Below are positions 8,747 through 16,900 of a stretch of DNA of 64,000 nucleotides, piece after piece. Position 1 is the first letter of the stretch, and each line of letters opens with the position of its first letter. The position numbers were made by a program, and so were the translations under genes. Source of the stretch: Acidobacteriota bacterium (GTDB taxonomy: Bacteria > Acidobacteriota > Holophagae > Holophagales > Holophagaceae); assembly GCA_016192145.1 (NCBI GenBank), contig JACPUT010000005.1, positions 124,001 through 188,000 of the forward strand, given 5' to 3'. The notes below the pieces were generated by a model that saw nothing but the letters and a program-made list of their open reading frames with translations, did no database searches and was not told the origin of the DNA.

Positions 8747-9047
8747 GGAACGCGAATGGCGCGAATAACAGATAAAAAAACGGAGCTCTGAATGGGCTTG
8801 CATTTCTTCGCGGGCATCATGCCCCAAAATGAACGGCACCGTTTGGAGCCACCCCGCCTTCCGAGCCAGGGGCCAAGCCCTCCCCACCGAGCAGGCCCTC
8901 CCTTCCCGGGGCGGGCGCAAGCGGGGCCCTCAAGCCCCGCCGGCGCCCGCCCCGGGAAGTGCGCCGACCTCGTCGGCGCAGGCCGAAGGCCGGAGGGCCC
9001 ACCGCCCGAAGCCTCATTCGCGAGGCGCGCAGCGCCCTTCGCGTTCC
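8747..9047 (+). repeat. Structured intergenic repeat, copy 3 (301 bp)
   Basis: Third direct copy. The terminal inverted repeats GGAACGCGAA/TTCGCGTTCC, the CTTCCCGGGGCGGGCGC hairpin and the GCGCCGAC-CTC-GTCGGCGC palindrome are all intact. It is shorter than copies 1 and 2 because one GCGCGAA-type iteration near the left end is missing. It lies between the convergent LysR and dinB genes and stops five bases before the dinB stop codon. Confidence 0.9.
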
Positions 9048-9052
9048 GCCTT

Positions 9053-10216
9053 TCAGTCCTCGAACAACCCCGGCTGAAACTCCCCCAGGAAGCCCCCCTC
9101 CTCCACCAGCGTTCCCGCCTTCACCCCCAGCAGCCGCAGCTTCCGATCCAGATCCACCCGTTTCAGGCAGGCGCGCGCCGCCTCGCGCAGGGCCTCGGGA
9201 TCCCGGCTGGGCCTGACCAACGTGACATCCCGGGTGACGGTGCGGAAGTCCTCGTATCGGAGCTTGATGCCCACGCCCTTCGCGAGGACGTGCTGGCGCG
9301 CCAAGTCCCCGGCCAGGCGCGTGCAGAGGTCCAGCAGGATCTTAGACAGCTGCTCCCGATCCGCCTTCGGGTGCAGGTCCCGCTCGAAGGTCGTTTCGCG
9401 GCTGATGGACTTGGGATCCCGGGAGGTCACGAGGGGGCTGTCGTGGCGGCCGTGGGCCGCTTCGAAGAGCCAGCGGCCGTAGCTCTGTCCGAAGTGCCCG
9501 ATGAGCTCCGCCGGGTTCGCCGCCGCCACCTGCCCCACCGTCTCCAATCCCAGACTCCGTAGTTTCTCCGCGGCCTTGGGGCCGACCCCGTTGATGACGG
9601 AGATGGCCAGCGGCCAGATGCGGGTGGGGACCTCGTCCTGGCTGAGGATCGTGAGCCCGTCGGGCTTCTGCAGCTCCGAGGCGATCTTCGAGAGGAGCTT
9701 GTTGGGCGTGATCCCCACGGAGCAGGTGAGCCCAGTGGCCTCCCGCACGGCCACCTTCAGGCGCATCCCCAGCTCCCGACTCTCCCCGGGAACCTCCGTG
9801 AGGTCCAGGAAGATCTCATCGATGCCCCGGTCTTCCATGACCGGCGCGATGGCCACGGCGGCGGCTTTGAAGGCCGCGGAGCTGCGGCGGTAGGCCTCGA
9901 AGTTGGCCGGCAGGAGCAGGGCCTCCGGCGCCAGGGCCGCCGCCTTCATGAGCCCCATGCCCGAGCGCACCCCGAAGGCCCGGGCCTCGTAGGTGCAGGT
10001 GGTGGCCACGCCCCGACCCCGATAGTCCCCCAGGCGCATGCCGTGGCCAGGCTCGGATCCCGGCCTCCGTCTGGGCCCGCCCACGACGAGGGGCAGGCCC
10101 TTCAGCTCCGGCCGCTCCAACAGCTCCACCGACGCGAAAAAGGCATCCATATCCAGATGGGCGATGCGGCGGCCGGGCCTGGAATCGATGGATGGATCCG
10201 TTGCCTTCGGTGCCAT
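9053..10216 (-). CDS. dinB: DNA polymerase IV (Y-family)
   Basis: 387 residues from the preferred start. It is a translesion polymerase acting in the cytoplasm on damaged templates. Visible motifs: HLDMDAFFASVE (metal-binding Asp), the CTYEARAFGVRSGM fingers region, DRGIDEIFLD (motif III, slightly divergent from the usual SIDE), CSVGITPNKLLSKIAS and a helix-hairpin-helix region INGVGPKAAEKLRSLG. ATG at 10216 (MAPKATDPS) gives a normal N-terminus; the ORF-track start at 10306 is a TTG and adds an unrelated Pro-rich stretch. Confidence 0.88.
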   Translation of the reverse strand: MAPKATDPSIDSRPGRRIAHLDMDAFFASVELLERPELKGLPLVVGGPRRRPGSEPGHGMRLGDYRGRGVATTCTYEARAFGVRSGMGLMKAAALAPEALLLPANFEAYRRSSAAFKAAAVAIAPVMEDRGIDEIFLDLTEVPGESRELGMRLKVAVREATGLTCSVGITPNKLLSKIASELQKPDGLTILSQDEVPTRIWPLAISVINGVGPKAAEKLRSLGLETVGQVAAANPAELIGHFGQSYGRWLFEAAHGRHDSPLVTSRDPKSISRETTFERDLHPKADREQLSKILLDLCTRLAGDLARQHVLAKGVGIKLRYEDFRTVTRDVTLVRPSRDPEALREAARACLKRVDLDRKLRLLGVKAGTLVEEGGFLGEFQPGLFED

Positions 10217-10443
10217 GGGTGAAGGGTCACCTGGAGTTGACGAGGCCCGGAGGCGCGGGGTCGGGTGAAACATGAAATAGGGAGGAGGGCCGAGGAGGAA
10301 AGGCAATCACGGGTCGGACTCGATGAAGCCTACCGCCACCCGGCATCCTGAGCCACCGATCCAACGGCCGTACCCCATGGAATCCTTCCCGTGCTCCAAT
10401 GGTGGAAACTCGGGGCAGCATCCAATTCAATAGGGGCCTACGC

Positions 10444-11550
10444 ATGTTGACGGTCGGCATCACGGGATCAGGCGGTGGAGTTGGTAGCGCGGTGCTCAGG
10501 TCCCTGGCCCTGACCTCGCTGGAGACGCGGGTCGTTTGCTTCGACTCCGCGGCCGATACGCCGGGGTTGTTTCGCGGATGCCGCGCGCGCCTGATTCCCA
10601 AGGTCACGGATCCCGCGTTCCGGAATTCGCTCCTCGAGGCCTGCGAAGAGGAAGGCCTGGATGTGTTGATCCCGGGGCTGGATCCCGAGCTGGAGCCCAT
10701 CGCCGGGTTGACCCCAGCCCTTCAGGCCCTTGGCTGCACGGTGATCGGTTCCTCCCCGCAAGTGAACCGGCTGCTGTTCGATAAACGGAGCAGCTCGGAC
10801 TTCTTCGAGGGATTCGGCCTGCCCTTCGCGAAAACCGTCCCCATGGATCGGGTGGAGGAGTTGCTGGACCTCTTTGGTTTCCCCCTGCTCATCAAACCCG
10901 TTTCCGGCTCCGCCTCCCGCGGGGTTCACGTGGTGTTTGATTCAAAGGAACTGAAGGCCCTGGCCGCCGAAGGGGTCGCCTATGTGGCGCAGAACTACCT
11001 CATACCCCGGCAGTGGGGAAAATCCAGGAAGAGCCTGCGCCGGGAGGACGTCTACTCGAACCATTCGCTGGTCCAGCGGGATGAGCACATGGTGCAGGTC
11101 CTCAGCGATCGGCAGGGCGACCCGATCGGGGTGTTCTTCAGCCGGAACGTGCTCAAGGATGGAGCCGTGGTCCAGATGAACCCGCTGGAGGATGACCTCC
11201 ATGGGGCGAGGGCCGCCGCGTTGAAGATGGCGAAATGCCTGGCGGGTATCGGCCAGGTCGGGCCATGCAACTTCCAGGGGCGGGTGACCGAGGAGGGCCC
11301 GTTCTTCTATGAGATCAACCCGCGTTTCTCGGGCGGCTCCGGAATGCGGGCCTGCCTGGGCTTCAACGAGGTGGAGGCCTGCCTGCGTCGGCTCGTGCTG
11401 AACGAATCCATGGAACAGTCCAGGGCCTGCCTATCCACGCGCTACGACCGGGTCTGCAGCATGCATCCGGCGGAGCTGATCATGGAGGCCTCCACCATCG
11501 AGCGCCTCAGGCGCGATGGCGTGGCCGACCTGGCCGGGGGGCACGGGTGA
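10444..11550 (+). CDS. ATP-grasp ligase (carbamoyl-phosphate-synthase-like)
   Basis: 368 residues. The N-terminus is a Rossmann-like preATP-grasp domain (LTVGITGSGGGVGSAVLRSL). The ATP-binding lobe shows LLIKPVSGSASRGVHVV and the Mg-binding FYEINPRFSGGSG. The family joins a carboxylate to an amine or related nucleophile using ATP; similar proteins often sit in surface-polysaccharide clusters. By eye its codon use (more TTG, GAT, GTT) is less GC-biased than the flanking genes, suggesting transfer. GTGA overlap couples it to the epimerase. Substrate unknown. Confidence 0.75.
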   Translation: MLTVGITGSGGGVGSAVLRSLALTSLETRVVCFDSAADTPGLFRGCRARLIPKVTDPAFRNSLLEACEEEGLDVLIPGLDPELEPIAGLTPALQALGCTVIGSSPQVNRLLFDKRSSSDFFEGFGLPFAKTVPMDRVEELLDLFGFPLLIKPVSGSASRGVHVVFDSKELKALAAEGVAYVAQNYLIPRQWGKSRKSLRREDVYSNHSLVQRDEHMVQVLSDRQGDPIGVFFSRNVLKDGAVVQMNPLEDDLHGARAAALKMAKCLAGIGQVGPCNFQGRVTEEGPFFYEINPRFSGGSGMRACLGFNEVEACLRRLVLNESMEQSRACLSTRYDRVCSMHPAELIMEASTIERLRRDGVADLAGGHG

Positions 11551-12470
11551 GGGTCCTGCTCACGGGCGCGACCGGTACCGGCGGAAGGGCCATCCTTCGT
11601 CGCCTATTGGCTGCCGACCATGGGCCCGTGTTTGGCACCAATCGCAGCGCCCCTCCCCCGGGATTCCTCACGGAGTTTGAAGCTCCCCTGGCGGATGGCA
11701 GGTTGCAACTGTTCCATCAGGAACTGACGGAATGGAGGCCCACTCAGGGGCCAGAGGTCGATGCCATCGTTCACTGCGCCGCGCGCCGGCCCGCCAGCCG
11801 ATGCGCGGCCGACCCCGAAGCCGCCTACAGGGATAACGTCCAGGCCGTCCGGCGATTGGTGGAATGGGCCAGGGCGAGGGGCACCGGGCTCTTCATCCAC
11901 TGCTCGATCCAGTCCGTCTATGCCCATGGCAGGCAGCCCTACCGGGAATCCGATCCCACCCATGCCACCGACCTCCAAGTGGCCACCAAACTGGAAAGCG
12001 AGTCGATCATAGAGGAGGGTTTGGGCGAGGAGGTCCGTCATCTGACCCTCAGGCTCCCCCACTTCTATGGGGCGGATCTTCCCCGCGACGGCGTGCTCGC
12101 CGCGTTCACCCAAGGGGCCGAGGCGGGCGAACTGCGCATCGTTGGCGATGGCGCCCAAACAGTTTGCTTCATCGAGCTTCGGGATCTCGCCGACCTCATC
12201 GCGACCCTCCTGGAGGCCCCTCCCCCCTCGGGGATCTACAACGCCGCCAGCGAAACCATTTCAGTGGGCGATTTGGCGGAGCGGTTCCAGAGGATCTGGC
12301 AGGAGCAGGGCCGACCCGCGCCGATCTTGCGGAGGATGGGGGGCCCGAACCCGCCGGGCTTCGGATTGGCCTGCAACAAGCTTTTCGCCGCGAGCGCCTG
12401 GCGACCCAGGCATAGGGTCGACAAATGGATCGCTCATACCATCGCCCTCCTCAGGGGCAGCCCCCTCTGA
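11547..12470 (+). CDS. NAD-dependent epimerase/dehydratase (extended SDR)
   Basis: 307 residues starting at a GTG that overlaps the ATP-grasp stop. The glycine-rich NAD site is VLLTGATGTGGRAILRRLL. The usual active-site Tyr-x3-Lys is altered: after SIQSVYAHGRQPYRES comes DLQVATKLESE, where the Tyr is replaced. The C-terminal half (FIELRDLADLIATLLEAPPP, GIYNAAS) is the sugar-nucleotide-binding part. It probably acts on a nucleotide-linked sugar together with the ATP-grasp protein. It shares that gene's atypical composition. Confidence 0.75.
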   Translation: MRVLLTGATGTGGRAILRRLLAADHGPVFGTNRSAPPPGFLTEFEAPLADGRLQLFHQELTEWRPTQGPEVDAIVHCAARRPASRCAADPEAAYRDNVQAVRRLVEWARARGTGLFIHCSIQSVYAHGRQPYRESDPTHATDLQVATKLESESIIEEGLGEEVRHLTLRLPHFYGADLPRDGVLAAFTQGAEAGELRIVGDGAQTVCFIELRDLADLIATLLEAPPPSGIYNAASETISVGDLAERFQRIWQEQGRPAPILRRMGGPNPPGFGLACNKLFAASAWRPRHRVDKWIAHTIALLRGSPL

Positions 12471-12478
12471 AGACGCAG

Positions 12479-12528
12479 GTGTTGCCCGCGCGAATACCTG
12501 GAATCTTCAATAGGCTCGCGGGCAACAC
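12479..12528. terminator. Inverted repeat between convergent genes
   Basis: Perfect 12-bp arms GTGTTGCCCGCG and CGCGGGCAACAC separated by 26 bases, nine bases after the epimerase stop. There is no T-run, so it is either a weak or factor-assisted terminator or the boundary of the transferred ATP-grasp/epimerase pair. Confidence 0.5.
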
Positions 12529-12617
12529 GTGGCGGGGGATTGGGGGCCTGCCAGTGCCCCGATGGAAGGAGACCTCGCCAGCCTTCTCCAAGCCCCAGGC
12601 CTTTCCGGCGAGGCAGG

Positions 12618-13097
12618 CTATGGGAGGGCCACGCTCACCCGGATGACCGGCATCACCCCCTCCAGCGCGGCGGGTTCGAGCCCCAGGAGGAAGCCCCGGC
12701 TTCCCCCGTTGATGTGCACCTTCGGAAGGTCGAAGATGGTGGCCTCGGCGTAAACCGGCATGGTCTTGCGGGTGCCGAAGGGACTGGTGCCCCCCACCTG
12801 GTAGCCGCTGTGCTTGTCGGCCACCTCGGGCTTGCAGGGTTGCACGCTGCGGGCGCCGATCTGGCGGGCCAGTTCCCTGGTGCTCACTTCGCGATCGCCG
12901 TGCATGAGGATGATGAAGGGCTGTTTGCGGTCATCCTCGAAGATGAGCGTCTTGATGACGGCGTGCTCGGGCACGCCCAGCTCCCGGGCGCTCACGGCGG
13001 TGCCGCCCTTCTCCTCGTAGCGGTAGAGGTGCTCGGTGAAGGCCACGCCCTGCTGTTTGAGCAGGCGGGTCGCATTGGTGGAGGGGGCTTTCGACAT
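12618..13097 (-). CDS. ybaK: Cys-tRNA(Pro)/Cys-tRNA(Cys) deacylase YbaK/EbsC
   Basis: 159 residues, the family length. It hydrolyses mischarged Cys-tRNA(Pro) in trans and protects translation fidelity. The core shows the catalytic-Lys region VIKTLIFEDD, then STRELARQIGARSVQPCKPE and the substrate-pocket segment GGTSPFGTRKTMPVY. The start ATG follows GGAGG closely. It is convergent with the epimerase gene. Confidence 0.9.
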   Translation of the reverse strand: MSKAPSTNATRLLKQQGVAFTEHLYRYEEKGGTAVSARELGVPEHAVIKTLIFEDDRKQPFIILMHGDREVSTRELARQIGARSVQPCKPEVADKHSGYQVGGTSPFGTRKTMPVYAEATIFDLPKVHINGGSRGFLLGLEPAALEGVMPVIRVSVALP

Positions 13098-13177
13098 TCC
13101 TCCATTCTAGGAGCGGTTCCCGTGGGTTTCTTGGGCACGCTCCGAGGCCCGTGCTAGGTTGTTCCCCCGGAGAACCC

Positions 13178-13834
13178 ATGTTCATCGGCCACTACGCCCT
13201 CGCCTTCGCCGCCCGGCCCCGGGTGAAACAGCCCGGCCTCGGAACCCTGATCTTCGCCGCCGCCTGGGCGGATCTGCTCTGGCCCATCCTCCTGTTGCTG
13301 GGTATCGAGAAGGTGCAGCTCCTGGCGGGCTCCCGGCAGCATCCCCCCATGGATTTCCTCAGCTATCCCTGGAGCCACAGCCTGGTGTTGGATGTCGTCT
13401 GGGCCCTGCTCCTGGCCCTGGTGCTGAGCCGCGGCCGCTGGACCCGGAGGGAACAGGTGATCTTCGGGGCCTTGGTGGTTTCCCATTGGGTGCTGGACTG
13501 GGCGACCCACCGGCCGGACATGCCCCTGTGGCCCGGGGGCGCCCGGTATGGCCTGGGGCTTTGGAACCACATGGCCGCGGCGGTGACGATCGAGGTGCTG
13601 CTCTTCGCGGCCTGCCTCGCCACCTACCTGCGCGCCACCCGGGCCCGGGGCCGGGCGGGCCATGTCTCGCTCTGGAGTTTCGTCGCCTTCATCGGCCTCA
13701 TCTACGTGGCCGACGTGACCGGAGGCCCGCCGCCCCCCAGCGTGACCGCCCTGGGGATCTTCGGGCTCATGGGCTGGTTGGGCCCCCTCTGGGGCCGGTG
13801 GATCGAAGGCACCCGCGACCCCGTGGAGGCCTGA
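13178..13834 (+). CDS. Polytopic membrane protein (YdjM/metal-dependent-hydrolase-like)
   Basis: 218 residues with about six hydrophobic helices. Conserved His and Asp residues lie at helix ends: MFIGHYALAFA at the N-terminus, WADLLWP, WSHSLVLD, and SHWVLDWATHRPDMPL. This pattern occurs in inner-membrane proteins annotated as metal-dependent hydrolases or YdjM-like; no activity is proven. GGAG precedes the ATG. Three bases separate it from the permease gene downstream. Confidence 0.6.
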   Translation: MFIGHYALAFAARPRVKQPGLGTLIFAAAWADLLWPILLLLGIEKVQLLAGSRQHPPMDFLSYPWSHSLVLDVVWALLLALVLSRGRWTRREQVIFGALVVSHWVLDWATHRPDMPLWPGGARYGLGLWNHMAAAVTIEVLLFAACLATYLRATRARGRAGHVSLWSFVAFIGLIYVADVTGGPPPPSVTALGIFGLMGWLGPLWGRWIEGTRDPVEA

Positions 13835-13837
13835 GTC

Positions 13838-14680
13838 TTGGCCCTGCTCCCGCTGGGTCTCGTGATCCTCTCGGCCTTCCTGCACGCGGCCTGGAACGCG
13901 CTGCTCAAGCAGCACCGCCAGGCTGAGGCCGCGGCCCGCAGCATCATGGTGGGTTCCTGCCTGTTGGCCCTGGCCACGGCCCTCGCCCTGCCCCTGGGGC
14001 CCTGGTTCCCCCACCCGAAAGCCCTCGCCTGGACGGCCTTGGCCGGGGCTTTCGAGGGCGCCTACTTCATCGCCCTGGCGCGGGCCCTCTCCGGGGCCCC
14101 CCTCGGCGCAGCCTACGCCGTGATGCGGGGCGGCGCCACGTTGTTCGTGTGGCCCCTCTCGGTGGCGCTCCTGGGGGAGCGGGTCACCGGCCTCGGGGCC
14201 GGATCCGCGCTGATCATGGGCGTGGGTATCCTCCTCCTCGGTTCCAGCGATCTGCGCCGCACTCACGGCGCCGGGCTCGCCTGGTCCTTTCTGGGCGCGG
14301 GATGCATCGCCGGCTACCACCTGGCCTACAAGCAGGCCCTGGCCCTGGGTGCCCTGCCCCTGCCCCTCTTCGCGGCCTCCGTGGGCACGGCCTCCCTGCT
14401 GCGGCTGGGGCTGGACGCGATCCGACCGCCCCAGCCGGGCCCCCGCTTCGCCTGGGGCGGCACGGTTCCGCTGGCCATCGTGACGTGCACGGCCTCCTTC
14501 GGCCTCTTCCTGTGGGCCCTCCGCCTGGGTGGTGCGGGCCTCACCTTGTCCCTGCGCAACACCTCCCTGATCTTCGCGCAGCTGCTGGCGCTGGGTCTGG
14601 GGGAGCGCCCGGGCCCCCGGCAGTGGGTCGCGCTGGGACTCCTCTCGGCCGGTGCCGTAGGATTGGGGCTCGGGCGCTGA
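13838..14680 (+). CDS. EamA/DMT-family permease
   Basis: 280 residues with about ten membrane helices forming two EamA repeats (e.g. FLHAAWNALLKQH and AYAVMRGGATLFVWPLSVAL in repeat one; GYHLAYKQALALG and LSLRNTSLIFAQLLALG in repeat two). Family members are drug/metabolite exporters or importers of the inner membrane. The start is TTG, three bases after the previous stop, and no better in-frame start precedes the first helix. It is followed closely by an SDR gene. Confidence 0.8.
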   Translation: MALLPLGLVILSAFLHAAWNALLKQHRQAEAAARSIMVGSCLLALATALALPLGPWFPHPKALAWTALAGAFEGAYFIALARALSGAPLGAAYAVMRGGATLFVWPLSVALLGERVTGLGAGSALIMGVGILLLGSSDLRRTHGAGLAWSFLGAGCIAGYHLAYKQALALGALPLPLFAASVGTASLLRLGLDAIRPPQPGPRFAWGGTVPLAIVTCTASFGLFLWALRLGGAGLTLSLRNTSLIFAQLLALGLGERPGPRQWVALGLLSAGAVGLGLGR

Positions 14681-14695
14681 GCCCCCGGAGGTTCC

Positions 14696-15355
14696 ATGCC
14701 CCTCGTCCTCGTCACCGGCGCGTCCCGAGGCATCGGCCGCGAACTCTGCCGCCAGCTGTTGGAGCGCGGCTGCACCGTCCTGGCCGGCGTGCGGGATGTG
14801 GCGCAGGCACCGCCCGGAACCGAGCCCATCGAACTCGACGTCGCCGACGGCGATAGCGTGGCCGCCGCGGCGGAGGCCGTGCGCACGGCCCACGGCACCC
14901 TGGACATCCTCGTGAACAACGCCGGCATCCTCAGCGAGGACGACGAGGACTTGCTGGAGCTGCCCGAGGACCTCCTGCTGGAAACCCTGAACACCAACGC
15001 CCTCGGCCCCTTCCGCACGATCCAGGCCTTCGCGCCCCTGCTGCGCAAGGGAGGCCGCATCGTGAACGTGAGCAGCGGCGGTGGCCAGCTCAGCAGCCCC
15101 TCGGATTGGTCCCCGGCCTACTGCCTCTCCAAGACCCTGCTGAATGGCCTCACCGTGCAGTTCGCGCAGGCCCTCAAACCCCGCGGCATCGCCGTGAACG
15201 CCGTCTGCCCCGGCTGGGTGCGCACCGACATGGGCAGCCCCTCTGCGCCGCGCAGCGTGGCCGAAGGGGCCGCGGGGCTCACCTGGCTCTGCTTGGATGC
15301 GCCGCCGGGAATGACGGGCCGCTTCCTTCGGGATGGGATAGAGATCCCCTGGTAA
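14696..15355 (+). CDS. Short-chain dehydrogenase/reductase
   Basis: 219 residues of the classical SDR family. It has the NAD(P) site VTGASRGIGRELCRQ, the NNAG motif, the active-site Ser (VNVSSGGG) and Tyr-x3-Lys (AYCLSK), and the PGWVRTDM loop typical of carbonyl-reductase-like SDRs. Substrate unknown. Last gene of the 13178-15355 run; a strong hairpin terminator follows its stop. Confidence 0.88.
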   Translation: MPLVLVTGASRGIGRELCRQLLERGCTVLAGVRDVAQAPPGTEPIELDVADGDSVAAAAEAVRTAHGTLDILVNNAGILSEDDEDLLELPEDLLLETLNTNALGPFRTIQAFAPLLRKGGRIVNVSSGGGQLSSPSDWSPAYCLSKTLLNGLTVQFAQALKPRGIAVNAVCPGWVRTDMGSPSAPRSVAEGAAGLTWLCLDAPPGMTGRFLRDGIEIPW

Positions 15356-15361
15356 CGAAAA

Positions 15362-15383
15362 GGGCCGGCCCTGGGGCCGGCCC
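15362..15383. terminator. Intrinsic terminator-like hairpin (bidirectional)
   Basis: GGGCCGGCC-CTGG-GGCCGGCCC: perfect 9-bp stem with a 4-base loop between the convergent SDR and multihaem cytochrome genes. A four-A run lies on the left, serving as a T-run for the minus strand; the plus-strand side has only CTTGCTTC. Confidence 0.8.
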
Positions 15384-15404
15384 TTGCTTCAACCCTCCAC
15401 GCTT

Positions 15405-16853
15405 CTACTTCCAGCCGAGGTCCTTCAAAACCTTCGGGTTGTTCTCGCCCTGGGCGAGCACCGTGTGGCAGGCGTCGCAATCGTTGGTGATCACGCGGCC
15501 GTCGGCGGCCTTGTGTTCCCCATCGTGGCAGCGGAAGCAGCCCGTGGATTCCTCGTGGCCGATGTGGTTGAGGTGGGTGCCCCAGACGATCTTCATATCG
15601 GGGAAGACGTTGCGGAGGTAGACGCTGGCCACGCCCGCCGCGGAAGACTCGATCAGGGCCTTCTTCTCCGCGTAGATGGCCGGGTACTTGTCCTTGTAGA
15701 AGCCCGCGATGCCCGCCAGGATCTTGGCGGAGGCGGTGGCCTGATCCGGGTACTCGGCCTTGATGAGGAGCATGGCCTGCTGCTTGATGTAGGGCAGCTC
15801 GGGGGAGATGCGCCCATCCGTCATGGCCTTGTCCAGCCCACGGTCGGGTAGCTCGAAGGCGTGGGTGGGCCGGTTGTGGCAGTCCACGCAGTCCATGGCG
15901 CGGGTGCGGGCCTTCTTCATGAGCTCGGGAGTCATCTTCACGGCCGTGGAGATGTACTTGACCATGTTGCCCTGGTCGTCTTTGTAGGTGACCTCCGGGA
16001 TCTCCATGCGCTTCTCGTCCGTGGTGATGTAGGAGATGCGGGAGGCGTCGTCCAGGTGGCGGCCGTGGATGCCGGTGCGGCCCTTGATGCCATGGCCGCC
16101 GATCTTCAGGAGCACCACGTTGGTGGCGGGGGTGTTGGCTTCGTCCTCGGCGAAGGCCGTGCGGACGAAGAGCTTGTCGTCATGGAACTTCGTGGGCCAA
16201 TGGCACTGTTCGCAGGTTTCGCGGGCGGGGCGCAGGCTCTCCACGGGGCTCTTGATGGGGCGCTCGAAGGAGTTGAAGGCCACGCCGAAGAGCTGGCGGG
16301 TGCCGGAGAGCTTGGCCTTGACGAAGCCCTCCGCGCCGGGGCCCACGTGGCACTGGGCGCAGCCCACGCGGCTGTGGGGCGAGTTCTTGAAGGCCGTGAA
16401 CTCCGGCGTCATGGGGGTGTGGCAGGTCTTCCCGCAGAATTCCGTGGAATCCATGAACTCCACGCTCTTGTAAGCCGCGGTGCCCACGAGGAACACGTTG
16501 ATGAGCGTCGCCACGGCCACGAAGGTGAGGATGTGCTTCAGCACGGGGGAGCCGAAGGCGAGCTTCGGGGCGATGCCCGTGGGCATGGTGCCGTCCTTGC
16601 GCATCTTGCGGCGGCGCATCCAGATGCCCAGGGGGATCATCATCAGGCCCAGCACGAAGAGCATCGGCAGGAACACGAAGAGCAGGATGCCGAAGTAGGG
16701 GTTCACGTGGTGGGGGCTCACCACCTCGATCACGAAGAAGAACAGCATCGTGAGGGCCGCGGCCGTGGTGATGGCCGCGCCCGTGAGGCTCGTGCGATTG
16801 TCGGAATCCCGGAAGCCCTCCCGGATCATCTCCCTGATTCGCTCGACGACCAT
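15405..16853 (-). CDS. NapC/NirT-type multihaem inner-membrane cytochrome c
   Basis: 482 residues. The N-terminal ~135 residues hold about three membrane helices. The periplasmic part has one CX3CH site (CGKTCH) and five CXXCH sites (CAQCH, CEQCH, CVDCH, CFRCH, CDACH), so six candidate haems. The NapC/NirT-like core covers the first group. Proteins of this type take electrons from menaquinol and pass them to periplasmic carriers. The layout resembles Geobacter ImcH, needed for high-potential extracellular acceptors, but that homology needs alignment. GGAGG precedes the ATG. Confidence 0.82.
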   Translation of the reverse strand: MVVERIREMIREGFRDSDNRTSLTGAAITTAAALTMLFFFVIEVVSPHHVNPYFGILLFVFLPMLFVLGLMMIPLGIWMRRRKMRKDGTMPTGIAPKLAFGSPVLKHILTFVAVATLINVFLVGTAAYKSVEFMDSTEFCGKTCHTPMTPEFTAFKNSPHSRVGCAQCHVGPGAEGFVKAKLSGTRQLFGVAFNSFERPIKSPVESLRPARETCEQCHWPTKFHDDKLFVRTAFAEDEANTPATNVVLLKIGGHGIKGRTGIHGRHLDDASRISYITTDEKRMEIPEVTYKDDQGNMVKYISTAVKMTPELMKKARTRAMDCVDCHNRPTHAFELPDRGLDKAMTDGRISPELPYIKQQAMLLIKAEYPDQATASAKILAGIAGFYKDKYPAIYAEKKALIESSAAGVASVYLRNVFPDMKIVWGTHLNHIGHEESTGCFRCHDGEHKAADGRVITNDCDACHTVLAQGENNPKVLKDLGWK

Positions 16854-16900
16854 CAGCCACCTCCAATGCGCTACGACTCGTATCGGAATACTAGACCCGG

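Noticed and set aside
4202-9047. Composite transposon or insertion sequence
   Set aside because: Terminal inverted repeats exist, but no transposase ORF or clear target-site duplication is present in or next to any copy.
13154-14893. 579-residue minus-strand ORF
   Set aside because: Spans three plus-strand genes with recognisable products; translation is low-complexity.
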